Source: Hyaloscypha bicolor E (taxonomy: Eukaryota > Ascomycota > Leotiomycetes > Helotiales > Hyaloscyphaceae). Taken from it: a DNA stretch of 64,000 bases. The notes under the pieces were generated by a model. That model was not told the origin of the DNA. It saw nothing but the letters and a program-made list of their open reading frames with translations, and did no database searches. A program made the position numbers and the translations under genes. Location of the stretch: positions 392,152 to 456,151 of the forward strand of contig NW_020194563.1 of the NCBI RefSeq assembly GCF_002865645.1, in the 5' to 3' direction. Below, one piece after another: positions 21,523 to 32,100 of this stretch (positions are counted from its first letter, which is position 1; each line of letters begins with the position of its first letter).

Positions 21523-23015
21523 GATTGATGGTATTGAGATCGTTGATGAAGGATGATGAGGGAGTTGAGAAGAAGTTTCTTTGGCCGAGGTGAGGCTTTG
21601 ATTCAGCTCGCACGTGCCGATGCCTTCACGTTCAGGCCTAATATCGACGCTAAATTAAGCGATCCACCCCCCCGAATTAAATCCACTGCTTACAACCAGG
21701 GACCAGTGCATGTGGCCAGTTGTTAATAACAGAGTCAAGAAGGAAGTGCCATACCAACAGTCTCTCGTCCCTTTCCCGTGGAATTACATCTCACTAAATC
21801 GAAAGCAGCTTACTTGTCTCTGCGTTCGCGCCAGGCCGGTCCTTATATCCCATGGCAACAATTGAATATTCCACTGGGGGGTGAGATCAGAGTGCATGGT
21901 TAATAAGTAACAAGAATAGTACCCCTCGGTCCAATACTCATGATTACTATAGCTTGGAACTTGTGTTGTCTGTCACTAGTTCTGATTAGTGATCCGACTA
22001 TTCGGGACCGATAGGATCCTTATCCGTGAAATCAAGAGAACGTCAAATTTAATTAGAAACACGCAGAAAGATCAACGAGTATATATTCCTTGACTTTGCA
22101 AGTTGCAAAAAACATCGCTTGATTTTTGGAACAGTCGAAGTTTAAAGGAGGAAGATCCTGGGCTCAGGCTCTATGACCACCCAACTTTGTATCGTTGTAT
22201 CTTGGCAGGTATACACAGTCAAATATGAATGGGAACATCCGGAAAAGAATTTGCATTGTCTGTACCTCATCTCTTCTCTCAGACATCTCGACATCATTTT
22301 AAGTACTTCGCAATGCCTGCTACAGAGTCTGGGATGAAATAGTGAGGATATGTTTAGCCGCTGCCGGAGGGAGAGTATGAAGTTAGGTTGGATATGTTAA
22401 TGCCTGAGAGTGAGGAAGGAGGTAGGGGAGAGAGGAGTTTTGTTTTGAGGGGTGTGTGGATTTAAATTAGTCGGAGGGAAGTAGCCTATGGCGGGCTGAT
22501 CTTAAAACGGTCTACTAGCAGTTCTCTTCGTTCGTTAGCACACAAATGGAAATTTCTTCATCTATGCAACAAGAATAGAAGAGCCAATATATTTTAGATT
22601 CTTTCTAAACCCGAGACAATTACAAGCCATGTAATTAGTCACGTGTATCTCTTTAAGTGAGACAACTAGGCTGTTCAACTTCGGTTACTATACTGAAGAA
22701 GTCGAACAAGGATAAAGTATCATGCAACTTCGTATTTATATCAATGAGATAATATTGGCCCTACTTAAATGCCATGCCTTGTGAGTCTTGTTGTAGTTGA
22801 AGTAGAATTTAATAGGAAGTAATAGCCGAATTTTTGAAGCGTCAATAGCGCGTGGGCAAAATAATAGAGTTATATTATAACTTTTAGTATAGTCGGAAGA
22901 AGTTCCGGGAATTCGGGACTAGAGGTTAGGGAGTTAGTAAATAGAGGAATTAAGAAATAAAATCTTTTCGTTTCTTGGAATTACTAAAAGAAGAATAATA
23001 GAATAAATATAAGAA
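21523..23015. other. Intergenic region, gene-poor
   Basis: No open frame with protein character. From about 22500 composition becomes AT-rich, with RIP-like words increasing towards the solo LTR. A purine-rich stretch (about 22345-22480) is present. Confidence 0.4.
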
Positions 23016-23230
23016 AGTAGTGTGACGGCGGGATCAATGCAATAGTCGGAGGCTCAAAGTTCAAAGAATCTCATGTATTGGAAAATACTAAGCTGTAGAA
23101 CAAAGTAGGGAGGATGCCTCGACCTTTAGTATTGTTCCGCCCAAGCAATTCCGGCTTAGCTTCGTTTTGTGCCTGTTTCCGATATCCTGTCCTTGGCAGA
23201 TCATGCCCTTACGCCAGCCGTCACAAGTAG
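23016..23230 (-). repeat. Solo LTR with intact 5-bp target duplication
   Basis: LTR 23021-23225 (205 bp, TGTGACGGCGGG...CAGCCGTCACA) is bounded by AGTAG at 23016-23020 and 23226-23230. It is the reverse complement of the LTR of the element at 8942. It is far less RIP-altered than those copies, so it gives the best view of the ancestral LTR and was probably left by LTR-LTR recombination. Confidence 0.93.
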
Positions 23231-23369
23231 AATAGAAATCAAATTCTGGCTTTGAAAATGGTTGCATTGCTTGAAAGGTTAATATTATAGTTATATATTG
23301 CCCCATAATTACTTTTCGCTATATAGTCTCTCCGAAATAAACAGAAAATACGTCGATATTCAAAGGTCC

Positions 23370-24350
23370 TTATTTTTCTCCATCTGTAGGTGTGTTTCCT
23401 TGTTGATTTTGGCCCGGATCCTCTTTTATTACTCGCTCAATTCGCGATCTTAACCCCCTATCAATTTTTTTGAGCTTGTCTTTCAAGTTCTTGGGATCCT
23501 CAGCAGGGCCGCGATCTCCTGGCATCTTTTCAAAAACCACCTTAGAATTCTGGTTGCTGGTAGTACCCCTTGTCCTCCTCGGCCTATTCCTCTCTTTCGC
23601 AGCCTTCTCGACATTTAACAGCCCCCAAACCGCAACCAACATAACACTCGTCGCAGCTGCAACCGTAAGTGCCATAATCTCATACCACCTCAACTTATGT
23701 CCCTTCAACTTCTTCCACGGCGGATCTCTCGCTTCTTCAAACGAACTCCCCATCAACGCATTATTCGCCACTTCTATAGTAACACTGCACTGCTCCGCAA
23801 ACCAGCTCGCCACTTTACCACCGGGACCATTATCTGCAACAGCTTTGCATTTCCGATCGCATCCGTACAGCGAGCCGTGCGTACAGAAACAGTTCTTCGT
23901 ATGCGTGATACAGCCGTAGTCAAAACTACTCTGCCATATACAGTCTTTCGCGCACGGTGGGAGAGCGTCGAAAGTGATATTCGGTGCAGAGGCGCAAACA
24001 TCGGGACGCGCAAACCAGTCTTCTGCAAGGAGCCAGTTCCACCAGCTACACGACCAGGCGCAGGCTAAGGGAATTGTCTGTTTGCAGTAACAGTCCTGTG
24101 GGTAGGTCACGCAAGTTGTGTTCGTTGCGTCTGAGGGACAGGGTGCTGGAACTGTTGGGCAGTTTATTGGTTTCGCAGATGGGCTGATACAGCTTCCTTG
24201 GACGCAGGCGGGCATTAAAGAGAGGTCTATTGTGGGAGTTGGTGCTGCTCCGATTTTTCGTTCGAAGGAAGGGGAGCGTTTGGCTTGGAGGTCTGATGAA
24301 GTGAGCCCGAGCAAGCTGCTGATGATCCAGAGCTTAAAATATGCTGCCAT
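23370..24350 (-). CDS. CFEM-like cysteine-rich single-pass membrane protein
   Basis: 326 residues in one exon. N-terminal signal peptide (KLWIISSLLGLTSSDL), then two cysteine-rich segments. The second (133-188: C133, 137, 147, 154, 156, 164, 168, 188) has the eight-cysteine layout of a CFEM domain, including the C-X-C pair (NCFC). The first (49-119) looks like a diverged copy. The conserved CFEM aspartate before C-X-C is not evident, so haem binding is uncertain. A transmembrane helix lies at about 224-245 (MALTVAAATSVMLVAVWGLL), followed by a basic cytoplasmic tail (RNRPRRTRG) of about 80 residues. Predicted type I plasma-membrane protein; similar fungal proteins act in adhesion, iron uptake or surface sensing. 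Divergent from the membrane-protein gene at 25766. Confidence 0.75.
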   Translation of the reverse strand: MAAYFKLWIISSLLGLTSSDLQAKRSPSFERKIGAAPTPTIDLSLMPACVQGSCISPSAKPINCPTVPAPCPSDATNTTCVTYPQDCYCKQTIPLACAWSCSWWNWLLAEDWFARPDVCASAPNITFDALPPCAKDCIWQSSFDYGCITHTKNCFCTHGSLYGCDRKCKAVADNGPGGKVASWFAEQCSVTIEVANNALMGSSFEEARDPPWKKLKGHKLRWYEIMALTVAAATSVMLVAVWGLLNVEKAAKERNRPRRTRGTTSNQNSKVVFEKMPGDRGPAEDPKNLKDKLKKIDRGLRSRIERVIKEDPGQNQQGNTPTDGEK

Positions 24351-25139
24351 GGTTGAAATATTTTACAAGAGGGAGAATTGGCCGTAACCTTTTGCTATTT
24401 TGGAAAGGAGAGGGAGAGACAAATTATTTGCGGGTAGAGATAGATTGGGGTTTGGACGCCTTCTCAAAGGCTTCGCGGTGTCTGATAAAGCTGTCACGTC
24501 AATTTACTATCGCTTGTCGCTCCGCGAATCGGACTTTGAACTGTCTCCGTGACATTTCCGCCTCAAAAGCTTATATTCCGGACACCGTACCCAAGCCAAT
24601 AATATCGAGCAGAGTGCCATTGGCAGATCCATTATCCCCATAAATGCGTGAACAGCACATTAAATACGGGACTTTCTAAGCACGCTCAGTACGCCGAGTT
24701 GCTGCTTTTACCCTCGAACCGCAATGAGGCGCTCTTCGCTTGGTCTTCCTCCCCCAAGGGGCTCGCTTAAGTTCAGCTGTGGGCTAGACCACCCCACAAT
24801 TGCATGGCGCGGGCCGCTCCTCCCTTGTCAATACAGCCTTGTGGCGTCGGTCAACAGTGCGCGGGATCCCCATTTGGCAGGTATCGGCAATCTTCCCCAA
24901 ACCCATGTCTATATCCGTTCAGCTGCTGCCAGGTGCGCCCTGCCTGTGCACGTTTAGGCGAGCTCTATCTACAAATCATATTGTTAGAATTGTTAATTTA
25001 AAGCCTCTAATTAGCTACAATTTTGCGGTACATTTGATCACGGAAAGACGCACCTGCTGATGTTGATATTTTGGGCCGAGGTGGCTGCTGTGTCTGAATG
25101 ACACGCACATGAGGCGTTTTTGGTTGGTGAAGATATCAG
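24351..25139. other. Intergenic, part of a divergent promoter region
   Basis: No supported gene. Frames at 24724-25060 overlap in several phases. It contains the upstream region of the CFEM-like gene, and the MITE listed next begins at its right edge. Confidence 0.4.
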
Positions 25140-25317
25140 TACAGTGAAACCTCGCTATAAGGATACTCAATATAAGGATATCCTCGACATAAGGATACAT
25201 CTGCTGGCCCCGCAGGGATTAATTTTGCTGTGTGCCACACCTCGTTATAAGGATACCTCGGTATATCCTTAGTTTTTGGGAACAATTTCGGTATCCTTAT
25301 ATCGAGGTTTCACTGTA
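25140..25317. mobile_element. pogo/Tc1-type MITE with TA target duplication
   Basis: Element 25142-25315 (174 bp) with terminal inverted repeats CAGTGAAACCTCGCTATAAG and its complement ending GGTTTCACTG, flanked by TA (25140-25141 and 25316-25317). CAGTGAAACCTCG ends are characteristic of pogo/Tigger-like elements. Internal sequence repeats the motif ATAAGGATA several times. Too short to code, so non-autonomous. Confidence 0.9.
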
Positions 25318-25765
25318 ATCACTTGCAATCTGTTCAGCTGCGGCTAGGTGGGCACTTCCATGATAAATTGTACCGCAAAATTTGAGCGAATCAGAAGTCT
25401 TAGATCGAGAATTGGAATGTATGATTCGCTGCAAAACCTCGCTCAAGCATGCACGGACGGGCCGAAGCCGCAGGCATTCTCTTGCCATTCTTATTGTTCA
25501 AGTGGTGTCTTGCAATTTGTTCCAGTGCCTCCTGTCGCAGTGTTGAGGTAATTTTGCTGGGAGGGAAAGGGAGTTCCGCTCTGATGGTGGCAGAATGAGC
25601 TGAAAAGGGAGAGGGGATGATAGAGATAGTTCCGGTCTCGGAGAGCGATGTCTGCATTGGGCGCTAGAGTTGGGGTTGAGGTGTGCTGGGTATATCGTTA
25701 CGAACACGTCTCTCATCATCACAAATTGTCTTAATGTTACATTTTAGCTCGAGCTACTACTAACG
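25318..25765. other. 5' region of the polytopic membrane protein
   Basis: No gene. It includes the probable promoter and leader, with CTACTAAC just before ATG 25766. Confidence 0.4.
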
Positions 25766-28135
25766 ATGACAGAAGTTGCTCCAAATCAAGTGGGCGAGGC
25801 ACTTAAGCCTGATACCGATGACTCAACAGCTCCTTCCCGCATATTTCCCACATCCTCAATATCAATTTTGATTCGACATCTCACTAGGCCAACGATCATC
25901 GCGAGCCTCGTCTCTCCCGCTCATGCCTTCAACGCAGCAACTTGTTGCATGACACGCGCTCGGCAGTTCATCGTGGAGTACGATGATTCACCATGGACTG
26001 TCTGTGCAGCCGGTGTTTCTGAACCATGGAATCATGATCCTCCCTTTCCCCGCGTGCAGGCGAACTTGGCATGGTGTCTGGAGCATTGTCCTGGCTTTGC
26101 AGAAAATGGGTTGGAAGAATGGCTACATCCGTTGGCACAATGATTCGTGCCATATGCTACGCTTCTTTTCCTCTGTCCCATTGGCGACAGTGAAGAGGAA
26201 GCTGTTGAAATGGGCATTCTACAAATGGTGCTGGATTACGTTTCGAAGAAGATATTTGTTGGAGCTGGGGAGGATGGGGCTATTCCCGAAGACAGGGCAG
26301 ATGACCTTCTCAAGCAGCATGACTTCACTAAGAGGTTACTTGAATGGTTGAACATTCTCGGAGATCCTGCGAGCGCTGTCTGGGGCTCCATTGCACAGCT
26401 GAATATGGATTGGTGGATTATCCAGCGATTGACGAACCTAGGCACCACAGGGGTCGATAAACACTCTACAGGTGACGAGGTCGCTGACTGGTATGACAAG
26501 GAAATGCTGGGTGTGGTGGTCATGGCTGGCCAGACAGCAATGAACAAGTATTTGGGAACTGCGCTGACGAAGCAACTCATCATCGAGGCTCTCATGACAG
26601 CTGTCGATGTTTTGACCTCAAGAGATGGAAACTCAGCTCCATCTCCAAGTCCTCTTGATCGCACGCTGGTTGATCTGAAGAAGGCTTTGTTAGAATCAAA
26701 AGACAACATGCAATTTCTAGACCATGTCGATGACGAAGCAACACTGCGAGAGCTTTCGCTTCTTGCCAGATATCTCATGCAAGGGAATATCGATCCTTTG
26801 AACTTCTTGTACACGGCTTCTGGAAGGATCAGAATATCAGGATCTCATACGACTTTGGGCAATGCCATAGAGACCGCTTTTCAGGCTCTCGAAGGTATAA
26901 ATAGAGACTCAACTATGTCTAGCCGAGCGCCAACACCTTCTACGTACTTTGATAGCTCCTTTTCAGTAAAGATCCGTAAAGCGATCCGTACGATCTTGGA
27001 AGCACGACGGACATTCATCACCGCCATCGCACTACCCGTTGTCGTCCATTTTGCCACGACTGCCCAGATTTTCTACGAGTCTTATCAGAAGATGGGAGAT
27101 TCCTCGACTGCACACGGTCTGGCATACGGTGCAATGTTCTCTTGGCTTCTCCTTATTGCAGTGATCGGCAATTGTGCAGTTGCCAGTGCAAACGCAGGTC
27201 TAATTACGCAGCAAATCAAGGGTGTCTTCAGGCTCTCGCGAATTCGAGTCCCATTGCGAGAGCGTTATTCTAATGCCCTGGAGTGGGAGTGCTGGCTCAC
27301 TGATATCGGGCTCGATACTGGGCTCAAGGATAGAGTAGTGGTAGCGCGCAGCCATCAGCCTACTCTTGATACCAGGACTATTGCGTTCAAGTGGTTCTAT
27401 GCCAAATATCTGGTTGGGCAGTTGGTGGGATGGGTGACGGTGGCTTTCTTTTGCGGATGTGCTGCTATAATTTCGTATACAACGCCGACTGTAGGATGGG
27501 GCTGCCGTTCTTTCAATCATTTGATGTACGCAGTTCTGTCTCTGGTCGTTGCGTTACTGCAGGTTGCGAAACACAAGGCCCGGAAGAGGGATGAGCAGAA
27601 CCATCTTAATACCCCGAAGACTACCGGAAAGTCAGCCGAAGAAGGTGGAGCTATTGTGGAAGTTTCGAAAGTCTCCGGAGATACTCACCCGAGTGAGAAA
27701 CTCCAAGCAGAGATCACTCAGGTAGTTAATCCAGTTCCCGAAGCAAACGCCAACCCAACTCCTCCTTCAAGAACCTCACCCCCTCACTGGCGTACTCGAC
27801 GGCAGTATCCCAAACCGGCACGCAGTCTCCTTACCAAAATCATCCGCGCCCTCTACATCATCTTCACAATCCTTAATTTCGCCCTCCTGATTGTCGGCAC
27901 AATTCTCAACTGGGCAGGCGTCTACAACAGCTGCCGCTGCAAACACATTTTCGGTCCCTCAGACCACCCATTGGAATTAGGAAGCAACACACAGCTGGCA
28001 CTGGATATGGCGAGGAAGTATTGGAATAGCACGGGATATGTGGCATATCTGGTTGCGTGGTGTGTTTGTGCTATTGCGGTGGTGGCGAGGAAGGTGCTGC
28101 AGGGACGGATGGCTTTAGAGTTTATGGAGGAGTGA
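25766..28135 (+). CDS. Polytopic membrane protein of unknown function, interrupted by one in-frame TGA
   Basis: A 790-codon stretch in one frame, open except for codon 126 (TGA at 26141-26143). The first part has a conserved-looking LAWCLEHCPGFAENGLEEWL. Just past the stop the same frame is hydrophobic (FVPYATLLFLCPIG). The remainder has a long soluble domain, then about six membrane helices from about residue 415 (for example TFITAIALPVVVHFATTA and FSWLLLIAVIGNCAVA) and a C-terminal YNSCRCKHIF. It resembles large uncharacterised fungal integral membrane families. A 60-bp GT-AG segment (26131-26190, donor GTTGGC) could be removed in frame and would delete the stop, but its donor is poor. A nonsense mutation, a real intron or a sequencing error are all possible. 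Confidence 0.68.
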
Positions 28136-29072
28136 GTTGTTCTGTTCTTTTGTACCTCTTCTAACTCCGGAAGTGTCTTTTAGAGTAAAGAAGACTGTGA
28201 CTAATTTTTTTGCGCCTAGGGATGAAATCTCGGAAATAAATAATTATCTTCCAGTTGAAGAAGGAGATTCAGGGACTAGAAAGAACCAAGGACATTTGCA
28301 GCAGGGGTGGGCCCCTGGACCTAGAGACGATTTGGAGCAGTCCAGGACTCTGGAGGAATGATGTGATGATTATTTTCAGTTTAGTAAAGGTCTGAAGAGG
28401 AAATGACTCAGATAAGTCGGCTTATATATTCTTCTTTGTTCGTCACTTTCTAAAACGTATATCAGCTTCAAGTCACGCCCGAGTGTATGTGTGCAGGGTA
28501 CGATGTTCTCAACTTCCTATGGGGTTTTCTCATCTCTCCGACTTTCGGACTCCTCTCATGCCATGCCTTTTGGATATATGGATTTGAGGACCCTGAACGC
28601 CATCTTCTTTGTCCCCAACAAGACTCGCGGAGAGTTTTCCAAAACCCGTTGGCATTATTTACCTCGAAGGCATTCCTTGTGTACCATAGATATAAGGCGT
28701 TCTATCTGTTTCCTGACCCTAACAATGTACTTCTTCCCGAAATGAGCCCTCAAGTCACACTTGCCATTCTGGAATATGAAGTTATAGCAGCCTTTCAGAC
28801 AAAACTTGACAATATTTCCGAGCCATCCCTTATCTGCTTTACGAGTTAACGATGGCGTTTCGTGCTCCTCGTTACTTTTTAGCCCAATTGTCCTTATATG
28901 TGCAGGTCGAGAACCAATTTGAAGCTTGTAGACCCCCGCTCTATCTCGTCCCTAATCAAAAATTTCCCGCTTCAGACCATGCCTTCTCGAATCCCCCTCA
29001 ATGATCTAGCCCCAAAGTGGCCATATCCACCCCCATTTAGCCATTCAGACATAAGTTCACAAGCCTTGTCCC
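28136..29072. other. Intergenic, with one dispersed repeat fragment
   Basis: Short overlapping frames only. Positions 28851-28933 resemble 57045-57126 (shared TTCGTGCTCCTC and later GAGAA..AATTT.AAGC), the second copy being C-to-T altered. This marks a dispersed repeat of unknown type. Confidence 0.4.
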
Positions 29073-29792
29073 TTATTCAGCCTCCTGCTTCATCTCCATC
29101 TTCAGGTTGTCTACCAGAGTCTCCAATAAAAAGCAACGCAACCTCAAACTGTGAACTTGATCCTGCAAGTCTTCCTTCTCCTCCCTCGTGTATTCTAATT
29201 CTTCTCCTATCTCGTCTGCATTTTGCCAACTTTCAAGCAGACCAAAGTGACACATAACCAAGTTCTTCTTCAGCAGGCTCAAATTCCTGGAATTCAGAGG
29301 TGTGCTCATAGCCTGAAGCGGAGTGGCAGATCTAGTAACCTTATGCTCAAAGTCGCCCAAGGATCCGGGGAAATTGTCTGAGCTGCCAAGCGATTTTAGG
29401 GTTACCAACAGAGTACCGGCGCGATCCACATGAACCAATGCATTGCCAATGTGTCCATGTGCCCTGTGGACCACCATGCGCCCATGGCGTGTGTTGATAT
29501 CATCGTCAATGCTCCGAACGAATTCATCCATCTGGTCCCGCTGGCCTATGGCTTGTACAATGATCTGCTTAAGCAAGGTAATGCATCCATCGCGCTGAAA
29601 TACTCCATCCATATTTCGTCCCTCAACAAGCTCAGCCAGTCTTTCCATATAGTACTCGAAGATGCGCGCCTCGCGGAGTACGAGGTCTGCATGGACCACA
29701 TACTTTGGATTGCCCAGGATATTGGTCGTAGCATTTGATTGAGACAATCCGTCGACCAGACCACTCAGTTGAAGCGACTTGCGTTTGCACAC
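29073..29792 (-). CDS. Hypothetical protein with C-terminal coiled coil, 5' end uncertain
   Basis: A 239-codon open frame that I do not recognise. The last 60 residues are charged and heptad-like (EEKEDLQDQVHSLRLRCFLL), suggesting a coiled coil. The frame opens at a GTG, not ATG, so an upstream exon is likely. About 130 bp upstream, ATG 29924 starts MATDQGPTGNTER followed by a GTAAGT donor, but no acceptor that joins cleanly to this frame could be fixed. The gene model is therefore provisional. Confidence 0.35.
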   Translation of the reverse strand: MCKRKSLQLSGLVDGLSQSNATTNILGNPKYVVHADLVLREARIFEYYMERLAELVEGRNMDGVFQRDGCITLLKQIIVQAIGQRDQMDEFVRSIDDDINTRHGRMVVHRAHGHIGNALVHVDRAGTLLVTLKSLGSSDNFPGSLGDFEHKVTRSATPLQAMSTPLNSRNLSLLKKNLVMCHFGLLESWQNADEIGEELEYTREEKEDLQDQVHSLRLRCFLLETLVDNLKMEMKQEAE

Positions 29793-32100
29793 CTCCGATC
29801 GCGTCGATCATATTGAAGAATGTTTGTTCCTTACCCTCACCTATTGATGCTTCAGCTGCGGGTCTCCATTGTAATGAATGAAACTTACGCTCTGTATTTC
29901 CTGTCGGACCTTGATCAGTCGCCATTCTCGCTGTGCGATGAGACAGATGTTTCTGGCTGAAAGAAGGACAGAATTGGCAATCTGTCGAGAAAGGAGTCTT
30001 GTGAATACTCGACAGCCTCGCCTTCACAATGTTGCATTCGCTTTGTGGCGCCCTTGAGTCAAACTTTGTGGATCGCACCCGCTCTCGGTGGATTTTATGG
30101 TTGCGACATTGACAGGTTGAAAACGCAAGGTTTTCGTGGGAAGGAAGGTAAGCTGCTTAAGTATAGTTGGAAAGATTCCTGTTCTCGCTTACCATTGCGG
30201 AACAAAGGTGAGGAAAACCATGGGATTTTTAGGATGTCATTATTCACTCTTAACTTCACTGAGATTTTGCCTTTGCTACATTTTTATGCAGCCAGGAGCT
30301 GGTCCGAACGAGCCACCTACAATACATAATACCGCAACTTCCCATTTGCCCGATAACTCCTCCACCCACTTGCTCTCAACTTATATCAACAAAAGCCCGG
30401 CTGTAGATCCGCAAATTGCATGGCAGAGCGGACCAGATGATTAGAGGTTGTCTTATAATGAATTGATAATACCTGTCTAATTGAAGGGTGATTGTAACTC
30501 AATTGCTCATTTTAAGCAACTACTCTCACCCACGAAGTGAGTTCCGAGACAGTGATCTAGAAATATAGACAGGAAGATGGTGGGTGCATTAGATTGCAAT
30601 ACGTGCGAGCAGATGCATTAGATTCTGAGATCAAACTGCAATCGCTCTTCGGAAGCCCGCCTGCGAAGCAGGCACTTGTAGATCCAGCTGCAATGATAGA
30701 GTTTAGCGACCCATATGGAAGGTTTTAAATCAACGTCATTCATTGCAGGGTATAGTGTTTCAGCAACGAGGAGGGGACATTTGACTGAAAGGGGCTAGGG
30801 AAGAACACAGAAAGTGGTATTATTGGGAGCAAGCCTGCTTAGATCTCAATACAATAGGGTAAAATCCTTTGAGTGTGTGTTTGAAGGAAGTATTTGGAAT
30901 TGCCTCGCTTCGAAATAGAGCAGTACAAGTGCACTTGATCCTATTAGAAAAGAAAATAATTAATACGACACATAGACGCCCTATAGCGGTTTGCAGAAAG
31001 ACTTGCGATTAAGGCAAGGTCGAGGTTTACGCTAAAGATCTAACGAAGCATGATCTGAAGAAGATGTATTAATTGAGTTAATATTTGTAGGGTATATTTA
31101 GCAAGCAAATAAGCGTGACTCTATATTATTATACCAGGAAAGGGCAAAATTTTGTTCTAATAGCCTCATATATAGGGATACTTTTAGTATATAAAATAGT
31201 ATAATACGGTACTATAATATTCTATAGAATATTATTCCCTTCTTCTTTCCCGGAAAGTATAAGAAATACTTAACCTCTATATACTTTCGCTATTACTACC
31301 GGTAGTTCTTACTATCTATTCTTAATTAGTATTCTTAAGAATAACTCCCAAGATCCTATAGCTAATATAATCTATTTCTGAAAATATTAAACTATACCTA
31401 ATATTATATTATTTATATTACTAGACTCTTAATATAATTTTCTTAAAATATCTCAATTAGTAATAAAAACTATATAAGTTAGTATTTAAATAAGGCTATC
31501 TGAATATATCTAATATTATAATTCCAAGTAAGAATTAATATACTTTCCTTTATAAATTTCTTTATCTAGCTAGTATTCTTATATTTAGTATTATACTAGT
31601 AGTCCGGATAGTATTAGAAATCCCTCTCTTAATATATATAGTCTTTACTATACTTCTTTTCTTTATATATATAACCTGTAAAGTTATTCTTAATCTTTCT
31701 TATTATATTATTAACTTTCTCTAAATTACTATTCTTTACTTTATATAATTTTGGCTTTCTCTCTATATCCCTATAAATCTATTTTAAAATCTTATCTAAC
31801 TAGTTTAGAGACTCTTTATTTATTATTATATCTCGGTTCTTTGAGAAGAAAACCTAATTAGGTAATATTTTTTATAATAAATGCCTTTCTTAACTACCCT
31901 ATACTACTATATATATAGTAATCTATTAAAGTAACTAGTAAGTATATTATTCTATTTGGTATAATTAGGGTATATCCTGGCCATAGGAATATTACCCGAA
32001 TCTAATCCGGATTTGGTTGCCAGTTATTACCGTATCTGCCAAATTCCTTTAGTATACGGAACTTCTCCTCGCCCGACAAATAATCTAGAACGACCACCGC
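29793..32100. other. Gene-poor region grading into an AT-rich RIP block
   Basis: 29793-31050 has no convincing frame. From about 31080 to 31980 the sequence is strongly AT-rich with TAA/TAG in all frames. The JmjC relic on the minus strand reads into the right end of this block, so part of it is probably the RIP-mutated 3' end of that gene or of a repeat containing it. Confidence 0.5.

Noticed and set aside
26236..26814. Minus-strand 192-codon frame opposite the polytopic membrane protein
   Set aside because: It lies antisense within a longer frame that has membrane helices and a plausible start; typical shadow frame.
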